A program made the position numbers and the translations under genes. A stretch of 38,388 bases of DNA from an uncultured Elusimicrobia bacterium (lineage in GTDB: Bacteria; Elusimicrobiota; Elusimicrobia; UBA1565; UBA9628): positions 1 through 38,388 of the forward strand of contig CAIKVT010000077.1 of NCBI GenBank assembly GCA_903830945.1, in the 5' to 3' direction. Shown piece after piece: positions 17,029-23,873 of the stretch (positions within the stretch are counted from its first letter, which is position 1; every line of letters starts with the position of its first letter). A model generated the notes under the pieces. The model searched no databases. It saw nothing but the letters and a program-made list of their open reading frames with translations, and had not been told where the DNA came from.

Positions 17029-18060
17029 ATGCGCAAGATCCTCAGAAACATCCTCTACAACGCGCTCCACGCGGCCGGCCTGACCGGGCTGCTCCTGCGC
17101 AAGAACCGCCGCCGCGTGCCCGTCCTGATTTACCATGGGGTCACGGACCTGCGCTGGCCCGGCATGCTCGACTGCGAGAAAAAACACATCTTCGCCGAGG
17201 ACTTCGAGCGGCAGTTGGTATTCATCAAGGAGCACTTCCAGGTGGTCCGCCTCGCCGACTATGCCGAGACTCTGCGCGGCCGCAAGACCTTGCCCGAAGG
17301 CTGCGCCGTCATCACCTTCGATGACGGCTATGCTGATAACCACAGCGTGGCCTTCCCGCTGTTGCGCAAACACGGCCTGCCCGCGACCGTGTTCCTGGCC
17401 GCGGATTTCGTGACCAAGGGGACCGCGCTCTGGGTGGACCGGCTGGCCTGGGCCGTCGCGCGTACCGAGCTCGACGACTGGAAAGACCCGATGGAAGCGA
17501 CCCGGTTCCCGCTGGCCACGGATGCGGGCAAGACTGTCTGCTACCTCCGGGTCAAACGCAGGCTCAAGCTCCTGCCCGACGCTGAACGTGAAGAACTCGT
17601 CGATCGCATCTGCGCGGCGCTGCTCGACTCCCGCGCGACAGAGCCTCCGACCTTGTTCTCACCGCTATCTAAAGACCAGGTCCGTGAATTGGCGAACTCG
17701 GGCTTGATCGAGATCGGCTCCCACGGCTGCCGCCACGCCATCCTGACCGCCATGTCCCTGCACGATGCCGGCCTCGAGATATCACGGTCCAAGAATGCTT
17801 TGGAAGATTTCTGCGGCCAGCCGGTCACGAGCTTCTCCTATCCCAACGGCGACTTCAACCCGGCGCTCGCGAAGATGACCGCTGAAGCCGGCTACACTTG
17901 CGCCGTGGCCGGTGGCCTGCGTCTCAACGAACCGGAAGCCACGGACCCCTTTGCCATCCGCCGCCTGGCTTTAGCCGAAGGCGACAACGAGACTATGATG
18001 GCCGCGACGCTTTCCGGCATCCGCGGCCGCATGATCGCCTGGGCCGGAGGTCGGACATGA
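17029..18060 (+). CDS. Polysaccharide deacetylase (NodB homology) family protein
   Basis: 343 residues. The NodB motifs are present: YHGVTD near the N-terminus, the metal motif TFDDGYADN (about residues 100-108), the His pair in IGSHGCRHAIL and FSYPNGDFN. Such carbohydrate esterase 4 enzymes remove N- or O-acetyl groups from glycans using a divalent metal. The N-terminus is amphipathic/basic rather than a clear signal peptide. The start codon of the acetyltransferase-like gene overlaps its stop (ATGA); deacetylase plus acyltransferase pairs are common in exopolysaccharide loci. Confidence 0.9.
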   Translation: MRKILRNILYNALHAAGLTGLLLRKNRRRVPVLIYHGVTDLRWPGMLDCEKKHIFAEDFERQLVFIKEHFQVVRLADYAETLRGRKTLPEGCAVITFDDGYADNHSVAFPLLRKHGLPATVFLAADFVTKGTALWVDRLAWAVARTELDDWKDPMEATRFPLATDAGKTVCYLRVKRRLKLLPDAEREELVDRICAALLDSRATEPPTLFSPLSKDQVRELANSGLIEIGSHGCRHAILTAMSLHDAGLEISRSKNALEDFCGQPVTSFSYPNGDFNPALAKMTAEAGYTCAVAGGLRLNEPEATDPFAIRRLALAEGDNETMMAATLSGIRGRMIAWAGGRT

Positions 18061-19136
18061 TTCCCCCGATCGAAATCGCGCCGGTCGCGCCCGCAGACGA
18101 AGAGGCTTTGGCCGACTTCCTCGCGACGTTCCCGGGCCTGGAATGCCGCCTTGAGTTCTGGCTGAGCCGCTTCCGGCTCTGGTGGCAAGGCAATCCGGCC
18201 TGTGCCGGCTCGCCAGCAGGCTGGATCCTGCGCCGAGACGGCGCCATCCAGGGATTCTTAGGCAACCTTCCCAGCCTCTTCCAGTTGGGCGGCGGTCCTA
18301 AGACCGTCTACTCCATCACATCCTGGATGGTCCTGCCCGAGTGCCGCGAGCAGAGCCTGTCCTTGCTCATGGAACACATGAAAGCCGCGGACCAGACCTT
18401 GCTCTTCGACACCACGCCGACAGCCGTGGTGGCGACGATCCTGGAGTCCTTAGGCTTCAGGCCCCTGCCTTGGGCCGGGGACCGCGAGAGCTTCATCGTG
18501 GTGGACTGCAAACGCGTCCTCGCAGCGGCCGCTCCCGGCCTTCTGCGCGGAGTGGGACTTCCTGCCCTCGCAGCGGCCGGCTTGGCGCCTTTGCAGACCT
18601 TGCGCCTGAGACCCCTGCATGCATCCGGACTGCTCCCGGCAGTCAAGTCCTCTGACGTCGGGGAAGAATTCGACGAGCTTTGGGATCGCACCCGGGGGCT
18701 TTACGCCAACACCAATGTGCGTACGGCTCAGGCGGTGCGTTGGTATGGTCTGGGAGATGGCGAGATCGAGAAGGAACTTTTCATCTGCCGCCAAGAGGGC
18801 CGGTTATGCGGTTACATGATCCTTAAATCACGAACCAGGCACGGCCTCAAGACGTTGGACTGCGTGGATTTCTGGGAGGACCCATCCGCCGCCGGAGTTC
18901 TAGAATCGCTCCTTGCGACGGTCTGGAACACCGCGCAAGACCGGCGGCTTGACCTGCTCACCTTCCCGCATTTCACCACGCGCTTCGGCGAGCGGCTGGG
19001 CCGCGCCGGGCTCTTCGAGCATGCCTCGGGCCGCCGAGCCTTGTTCTTCGGGACCCCGGAACTCCTCGCGAGCATCACATCGGAGAATTCCTACTTCGTG
19101 GGCCTACAGGGCGACTATGGCACCGCCGCCTCCTAG
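18057..19136 (+). CDS. GNAT-like acyltransferase family protein
   Basis: 359 residues. The layout resembles GNAT-fold proteins of glycan loci: an N-terminal domain with GWILRRDGAIQGFLGNLPS and ITSWMVLPECREQSLSLLMEHM, and a second domain from about residue 200 with LFICRQEGRLCGYMILKSR. No classic acetyl-CoA loop can be named with confidence, so the donor and substrate are open. The start at 18057 is fixed by ATGA overlap with the deacetylase; an in-frame extension to 17898 lies within that gene. Confidence 0.7.
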   Translation: MIPPIEIAPVAPADEEALADFLATFPGLECRLEFWLSRFRLWWQGNPACAGSPAGWILRRDGAIQGFLGNLPSLFQLGGGPKTVYSITSWMVLPECREQSLSLLMEHMKAADQTLLFDTTPTAVVATILESLGFRPLPWAGDRESFIVVDCKRVLAAAAPGLLRGVGLPALAAAGLAPLQTLRLRPLHASGLLPAVKSSDVGEEFDELWDRTRGLYANTNVRTAQAVRWYGLGDGEIEKELFICRQEGRLCGYMILKSRTRHGLKTLDCVDFWEDPSAAGVLESLLATVWNTAQDRRLDLLTFPHFTTRFGERLGRAGLFEHASGRRALFFGTPELLASITSENSYFVGLQGDYGTAAS

Positions 19137-19174
19137 TGTGAAGTTCCCCGCCTGGTTAAACGACATCTGATGGA

Positions 19175-19206
19175 AATTACTACGTAATTCGCAAAAGACG
19201 AATTAC
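19175..19206. other. Three-arm AT-rich hairpin region before ndk
   Basis: AATTAC (19175-19180) can pair with GTAATT (19184-19189) over a TAC loop, or GTAATTCG (19184-19191) can pair with CGAATTAC (19199-19206) over a CAAAAGA loop. The two hairpins exclude each other. No T run follows. It may be a terminator remnant of the upstream gene, a protein site or a conformational switch; it lies upstream of the predicted ndk transcript. Confidence 0.5.
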
Positions 19207-19241
19207 CATTCCAGCCCCGACCCCCCCGAAACCCCGAAACT

Positions 19242-19250
19242 TGCTAAAAT
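19242..19250 (+). promoter_or_regulatory. Extended -10 promoter of the ndk operon
   Basis: TGcTAAAAT, the same nine bases as at the cold-shock gene promoter. The predicted start is at 19257, the A of the ndk ATG, so a leaderless mRNA is expected. No -35 hexamer and no Shine-Dalgarno sequence is present. Confidence 0.55.
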
Positions 19251-19256
19251 CCCTCT

Positions 19257-19712
19257 ATGTCCATCGAAACGACTCTCATCCTCATCAAGCCCGACGGGCT
19301 CTACCGCCGGCTCACCGGCCTCACGATCGACCGCCTCGACGCGTCCGGCCTGGAAATGGTCGCGGCCAAGATAGTCAGCGTCTCCAAGGACCTGGCCGAG
19401 AAGCACTACGCCGAGCACGTGGGCAAGCCTTTCTATCCCAACCTGATCAAGTACATCCGCGGCGAGTTCCACGGTCTTTCGGACCACCGCGTCCTGGCGC
19501 TGGCCTACCGCGGCGAGGATTGCATCGCCAAGGTCCGCGCGGTCGCCGGCGCCACCAATCCCGAGGCCGCCGCGCCCGGCACCATCCGCGGATCCTTCGG
19601 TCGGGTGACCACCGCCGGCCAGTTCGAGAACGTCCTGCACGCCTCGGCCAATCCCGCCGACGCGGCGCGCGAGATCGCCCTTTGGTTTAAGGACAGAGAG
19701 ATCCTCCCATGA
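19257..19712 (+). CDS. ndk: Nucleoside diphosphate kinase
   Basis: 151 residues, family length. It transfers phosphate from ATP to nucleoside diphosphates through a phosphohistidine. The N-terminal LILIKPDG has the conserved Lys; AVAGATNPEAAAPGTIRGSFG and the active-site NVLHASAN with the catalytic His are clear. The Kpn-loop region FHGLSDHRVLALAYRG departs from the usual SGPVV pattern. No ribosome site is present and a -10 element sits seven bases upstream, so it is probably translated from a leaderless mRNA. First gene of an operon with a hydrolase, murQ, an esterase and SUI1. Confidence 0.94.
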   Translation: MSIETTLILIKPDGLYRRLTGLTIDRLDASGLEMVAAKIVSVSKDLAEKHYAEHVGKPFYPNLIKYIRGEFHGLSDHRVLALAYRGEDCIAKVRAVAGATNPEAAAPGTIRGSFGRVTTAGQFENVLHASANPADAAREIALWFKDREILP

Positions 19713-20671
19713 GACGCATCCTCATCACGGCGCTGCTCTGCGCCGCCGCCTGCGGTATCGGAAGTTCCGCAGGTGCCGGTTGGACGGATTTCCTTATGGC
19801 CGGCGTGACGGTCTCGGCCGCGGCCCCGACCGTGCCTTCCAAGCTCCGCGTCTTCCCCGGCCTGCTCATCGAAATCATGACCAAGGACGGCTGGAAGCTC
19901 CAAGCCAAGTACAACCCGCCCCAAGAAGGCAAAATGAGTTTCTTGCTGCTGCATGGGACAGGCGGCCGAAAGGAAGACTGGTATAGTCTGGCCCGACCGC
20001 TGCTCAAGCGAGGCTACGGCTATCTCGCCCTCGACCTGCGCGGCCACGGCGAGAGCCGCACTGCTCCCGACGGAAAGCCCGCGACTTACCGAAAATTCAT
20101 CGTCAACAAGGACTTCAACGGCGACAAGCACTATAACGAGTACCTCAAAATGATCGCGGATCTGGATGCCGCCATGGCCTATCTCGCAAGCCAAGGAGTG
20201 CCCGACGACCAAGTGGGGGTCATCGGCGCGGACGTGGGCAGCAGCCTGGCCCTGCGCTACGCGGCCCTGCACCCCAAGGTCCCCATGGTCGCGCTGATTT
20301 CACCGCGCCTGCAGTACCAGGATGTGACCGCGGTCAACGCCATGCGCGCTTACAAAGACCGGCCGGTGCTCATGGTCTACTCCGAGGCGGACAAGAACAC
20401 GGCCCGGGAGCTCCCCATCCTCCAGCACTTCGCCGTGATGTCCGCGGGAGAGCGCAAGGTCACCGTGGTCGCAGCCCCGACCGAGCACGGCGCCAAGATG
20501 CTGCGCGGCCCGGTCATCGACCAGGTCCTCGACTGGATCAAGAATCCCATCAAGCCTGAGGTCGCGGCCTCCAGCGGCACGGCCATGCCGACCTCACCGG
20601 ACGCCTTCGGAGTAGATAATGCCACCGCACCCCGGGCCCCCGGTCCGGACGCGCCGTCGCCAGCCGAGTAA
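19709..20671 (+). CDS. Secreted alpha/beta hydrolase
   Basis: 320 residues. The N-terminus is a signal peptide (MRRILITALLCAAACGIGSS), part of which is encoded by the palindromic repeat. The alpha/beta hydrolase core has LLLHGTGGRKEDW (oxyanion loop), LDLRGHGES, a nucleophile elbow region GADVGSSLAL, an acid near YSEADKN and a late His in TEHGAKML. The elbow G-A-D-V-G carries Asp where a Ser would be, though other assignments are possible, so an esterase role is not certain (Asp nucleophiles occur in dehalogenase/epoxide hydrolase relatives). Starts within the ndk stop (ATGA). A Pro/Ala-rich tail ends the protein. Confidence 0.82.
   Translation: MRRILITALLCAAACGIGSSAGAGWTDFLMAGVTVSAAAPTVPSKLRVFPGLLIEIMTKDGWKLQAKYNPPQEGKMSFLLLHGTGGRKEDWYSLARPLLKRGYGYLALDLRGHGESRTAPDGKPATYRKFIVNKDFNGDKHYNEYLKMIADLDAAMAYLASQGVPDDQVGVIGADVGSSLALRYAALHPKVPMVALISPRLQYQDVTAVNAMRAYKDRPVLMVYSEADKNTARELPILQHFAVMSAGERKVTVVAAPTEHGAKMLRGPVIDQVLDWIKNPIKPEVAASSGTAMPTSPDAFGVDNATAPRAPGPDAPSPAE
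19747..19804. repeat. 58-bp palindromic repeat inside a protein gene, copy B
   Basis: Second copy of the repeat at 10329-10386. Here CCTGCGG (19749-19755) and CCGCAGG (19767-19773) form a perfect 7-bp stem over an 11-nt loop. It encodes about residues 13-32 of the alpha/beta hydrolase, the end of its signal peptide and start of the mature chain, in the opposite orientation to the coding direction of copy A. Confidence 0.75.
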
Positions 20672-20672
20672 G

Positions 20673-21575
20673 ATGGCCCAGGTCTCATCCAGCGTCTACG
20701 CCCGGTTGCCCACGGAGCGGCCCAACCCGCGCACCCGGCATATCGACCGCCGCAGCGCCCTGGGCATCGCCCGGGCCATCAATCGGGAAGACGCTCTGGT
20801 AGCCGCCGCCGTCAGCCGACAGAGCCGCGCCATCGCGCGCGGCATGGAGATGCTGGCCGGCTGCCTGCGCCGCAAAGGTGCGGTGATCTTCCTGGGCGCG
20901 GGCACCAGCGGCCGCTTGGCCGTTCTGGAAGCGGCCGAATGTCCCCCCACCTACGGCACGACCTCGCGCGAGATCCGGGCCGTGATGGCCGGCGGCAAGA
21001 GCTCGGTCTTCCACTCAAAGGAAGGAGCCGAGGACGATCCCCTCTCCGGAGCCCGGGCCGTCTCCGGACTGAGCCGCAACGATGCCGTCGTCGGCATCGC
21101 CGCCTCCGGGGTCACGCCCTTCGTACGCGCGGCGCTGCGCGCCGCACGGCGACAAGGCTGCCGCACCATTCTCGTCACCTCCAATGGTCGACCGCCGGGT
21201 GATCCCGCGGAGCTGACCATCGCGCCCGACGTGGGCCCCGAGGTAGTGGCAGGATCGACGCGCATGAAATCCGGCACCGCGGCCAAGCTGGTCTTGAACA
21301 CCTTGACCACCGGCACCATGATCCTGCTGGGCAAGGTCTACGACCGCTGGATGGTGGACCTCAAGCCCACCTCGCGCAAGCTCCGCCTGCGCGGCGAACG
21401 CATCATCGCCGAACTGGGCCGCGTCAGCCCGGCCCGGGCCCGGGCCCTGTTCAAATCCGCGGGCGGCAGCGTCAAGACCGCGGTGGTCATGGTCCGCAAA
21501 GAGCTGACCGCACAACAGGCCCGCAAACTTCTGGCCTTCTGCGACGGCTCCTTGCGCAAAGCCCTGGAGATATAA
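20673..21575 (+). CDS. murQ: N-acetylmuramic acid 6-phosphate etherase
   Basis: 300 residues, family length. MurQ cleaves the lactyl ether of MurNAc-6-phosphate to GlcNAc-6-phosphate and lactate during recovery of cell-wall sugars. The SIS domain shows GAGTSGRLAVLEAAECPPTY, GIAASGVTPFVRAAL, GPEVVAGSTRMKSGTAAK and the C-terminal helices ending SLRKALEI. The N-terminal TERPNPRTRHIDRRS also fits MurQ. The ATG is 1 nt after the upstream stop; the 5' extension to 20619 overlaps that gene. The esterase starts directly after its stop. No murK/anmK or PTS gene is in the window. Confidence 0.95.
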   Translation: MAQVSSSVYARLPTERPNPRTRHIDRRSALGIARAINREDALVAAAVSRQSRAIARGMEMLAGCLRRKGAVIFLGAGTSGRLAVLEAAECPPTYGTTSREIRAVMAGGKSSVFHSKEGAEDDPLSGARAVSGLSRNDAVVGIAASGVTPFVRAALRAARRQGCRTILVTSNGRPPGDPAELTIAPDVGPEVVAGSTRMKSGTAAKLVLNTLTTGTMILLGKVYDRWMVDLKPTSRKLRLRGERIIAELGRVSPARARALFKSAGGSVKTAVVMVRKELTAQQARKLLAFCDGSLRKALEI

Positions 21576-22577
21576 ATGCTCGGCAAAGTCCAGATCGAAT
21601 CCGTAGGCAGCATCGTGCTCAAGGGCAACCCCTTAGGCGACCCCCGGCTGCGCCAAGTCCCGGTCTACATGCCGCCCTCCTACAACACGGTCCGCGGCCG
21701 AACCTATCCCGTCATCTACTGCCTGGCAGGCTTTACAAGCACGGGCCGCAGCTTCCTTAATGTCCACCCCTGGCGGGAGAACCTGCCGGAACGCTTTGAC
21801 CGCCTCATCGCCGAAGGCAAGGCCAAGGAGTGCGTCCTGATCATGCCGGACTGCTTCACGGCCTTCGGCGGCAGCCAGTATCTCGACTCTTCCGCCACCG
21901 GGCGCTACGAAGCCCACGTGATTGACGAACTGATCGGATTCTTCGAAGACAAGATGACGCTGAGCCGCCGGCCGGAAAGCCGCGCGGTCGCGGGAAAGTC
22001 CTCGGGCGGCTACGGGGCTTTGATGCTCGGCATGAAGCATCCGGACGTGTTCGGACATGTCGCCAGCCACAGCGGCGACATGTCCTTCGAGGCCTGCTAC
22101 GGCCCGGACCTCTTGAAAGGCGTCGCGGCCTTGGGCGACTACGACGGGTCCATGGAGCGCTTCCTCAAGGAATTCCGCGCCGCGCGAGACAAGGACGGCT
22201 TCGATCACGCCTTAGTCAACCTGGCGGGCATGTCCGCCTGCTACTCGCCCAACCCGAAAAGCAAGACAGGCTTCGATCTGCCTTGCGACCCCCGAACAGC
22301 CGAACTCATCCCGGAAGTCTGGGCACGCTGGAAAACGCTCGACCCGGTGGCGATCGCCGCGAAGTACCGAGCCAGCCTAAAGAAACTCAAAACGCTCTTC
22401 TTCGACGCGGGCCGGCGCGACGAGTTCCATCTGAACCTGGGCGCGCGCAAGTTATCCCAAGTTTTGAAAGGCCTCGACGTGAAGCACACCTATGAGGAGC
22501 ACGGCCTCGGGCATTTCGACAGCGCCGAGCGCTGGGACGTGTCCTTGGCACTCCTTTCCAAGCGCCTTGTTCCGTGA
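21576..22577 (+). CDS. Esterase D/S-formylglutathione hydrolase-like esterase
   Basis: 333 residues of the PF00756-type esterase family. The N-terminal strand region VPVYMPPSYNTVRGRTYPVIYCLAGF is followed by the nucleophile elbow GKSSGGYGAL (Ser), an acid region DAGRRDEFHL and the His in HGLGHFDS, giving a complete triad. No signal peptide, so cytoplasmic. The substrate is not readable; in this operon with murQ it may remove acyl groups from cell-wall sugars, which is a guess. TAAATG joins it directly to murQ. Confidence 0.88.
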   Translation: MLGKVQIESVGSIVLKGNPLGDPRLRQVPVYMPPSYNTVRGRTYPVIYCLAGFTSTGRSFLNVHPWRENLPERFDRLIAEGKAKECVLIMPDCFTAFGGSQYLDSSATGRYEAHVIDELIGFFEDKMTLSRRPESRAVAGKSSGGYGALMLGMKHPDVFGHVASHSGDMSFEACYGPDLLKGVAALGDYDGSMERFLKEFRAARDKDGFDHALVNLAGMSACYSPNPKSKTGFDLPCDPRTAELIPEVWARWKTLDPVAIAAKYRASLKKLKTLFFDAGRRDEFHLNLGARKLSQVLKGLDVKHTYEEHGLGHFDSAERWDVSLALLSKRLVP

Positions 22578-22870
22578 GCGACGATATCATCTACTCGCCG
22601 GACCATCAGTGGGGCAAGAAGGGCACGCCCCGCCAGCCCGAACCCGTACGCCTGAGCTTCGGCCGCGGGTCCAAGGGCAGCGGCATCACGCGCGTCGAGC
22701 GCCTGGTCATGCACCCCACGCTCAAAGACAAGCTTCTGGCACAGCTCAAGAAAAAGCTGGGTTGCGGCGGCACGATCAAGGACGGCGCCCTGGAGTTCCA
22801 GGGCGAGCAATGCGACAAGCTGGAGAAGGAACTCGTCACGCTGGGCTACAAAGTCAAACGGATCGGCTGA
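22574..22870 (+). CDS. SUI1/eIF1 (YciH) family translation factor
   Basis: 98 residues, GTG start overlapping the esterase stop (GTGA). The SUI1 fold is shown by KLLAQLKKKLGCGGTIKDG, then ALEFQGEQCDKLEKELVTLGYKVKR. Bacterial YciH resembles eukaryotic eIF1 and affects start-codon fidelity. Its presence is notable beside the many predicted leaderless or Shine-Dalgarno-poor mRNAs here, but a link is only a thought. Its last 25 bp overlap the convergent DMT transporter gene. Confidence 0.93.
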   Translation: MSDDIIYSPDHQWGKKGTPRQPEPVRLSFGRGSKGSGITRVERLVMHPTLKDKLLAQLKKKLGCGGTIKDGALEFQGEQCDKLEKELVTLGYKVKRIG

Positions 22871-23808
22871 TCCACGGCCGGCGCCTGCGACCGCGCGCGC
22901 ACATCCTGCCACACATACCCGGTGACCGCCGCCAGGATCAAAGCTCCGCCCAATACCTGATTCAGCCTCAGTGGCTCATGCAGGATCAGCACGCCGGCCG
23001 CGGTGCCGATGACAGGCTGAAAATAGAGCGTGGCCGCCAAAACCGGAAGCGGGACGCCTCTCTGCAGCAGATACAGCCAGAACAGATAGGTAAGAGTCGT
23101 TCCGAACGGACCCAGCCAAAAGAAGGCCAGCCAACCCCAGGTGGAGAGCCAGACCAGATGCGGACCGCCGCGCAGCAAGGCCAACGCGCTCAGCAAGAAA
23201 AACCCGATGCACACCGCCGGCGCGTAGATTCGAGGTCCAGGATAGCGCCTGGAAAGAGTCTTGGGCAGCACGCTGAAGCAGGCCTCGCAGAACACAGCGG
23301 CCAGGATAAGCAGGTCGCCGCGCGACCATTGCCGCAAGGCCCGCGGGATATCGGACAAACCGGCTGAGGAGAAGATCCCGGAAAGAGTCAACGCCCCCGC
23401 CGCCGCAATCGCCATCACACACGACTCCTGGCGGGTCAGGCGGCCGCGCATGAGCAGCCAGGCCAGCAGCAAAGTAAACAGCGGCTCCATCGTCATCAGG
23501 ATGCTGTTGCTCACAGCGGTCGAGGCTCCCAAGCCGCTCATCTGGCAGAGAGGCGCCAGGAAACACGTCGTCGCTCCGATGATCCCCACGATGGCCATAT
23601 CGCGAAGCGGCATCGGACGAGGCTCCGCCTCACTGCCGGCACGGCGCAGCCAGGGCCAGGCTGCGGCCAATGCCAGCGCGGCCCCGGCATATCTGAGCCA
23701 CGCCGTAGTCAAGGGGTCCGTCTGCGCGATAAGGACCTTGCCCGCGATGGGGTTGAGCGCCCAGAATAGGTTGGCGACCATCAGCAGCACGAGATCGAGC
23801 GGGCTCAT
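22846..23808 (-). CDS. DMT superfamily (EamA) transporter
   Basis: 320 residues with about ten hydrophobic segments in two EamA halves, for example LDLVLLMVANLFWALNPIAG with PLTTAWLRYAGAALALAA in the first and LALHLG-like segments plus PVIGTAAGVLILHEPLRL in the second. The last motif is typical of metabolite exporters. The start at 23808 gives the standard N-terminus; the frame extends to 23880 without a better start. The substrate is unknown. It is divergent from the S46 peptidase gene, with a shared 65-bp control region. Confidence 0.9.
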   Translation of the reverse strand: MSPLDLVLLMVANLFWALNPIAGKVLIAQTDPLTTAWLRYAGAALALAAAWPWLRRAGSEAEPRPMPLRDMAIVGIIGATTCFLAPLCQMSGLGASTAVSNSILMTMEPLFTLLLAWLLMRGRLTRQESCVMAIAAAGALTLSGIFSSAGLSDIPRALRQWSRGDLLILAAVFCEACFSVLPKTLSRRYPGPRIYAPAVCIGFFLLSALALLRGGPHLVWLSTWGWLAFFWLGPFGTTLTYLFWLYLLQRGVPLPVLAATLYFQPVIGTAAGVLILHEPLRLNQVLGGALILAAVTGYVWQDVRARSQAPAVDQPIRLTL

Positions 23809-23822
23809 CAATGGGCAGAGTG

Positions 23823-23828
23823 TATAAT
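23823..23828 (+). promoter_or_regulatory. Candidate -10 element of the S46 peptidase gene
   Basis: A consensus TATAAT, preceded by TG, in the divergent region between the DMT transporter and the S46 peptidase. Start near 23835 leaves a leader of about 39 nt with GGAGG at 23865-23869. The opposite strand reads TTATAC nearby and may serve the transporter. Confidence 0.5.
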
Positions 23829-23873
23829 GTATCGTATCATTCTTCATCCGCAACGACGCTGCCCGGAGGCCCC

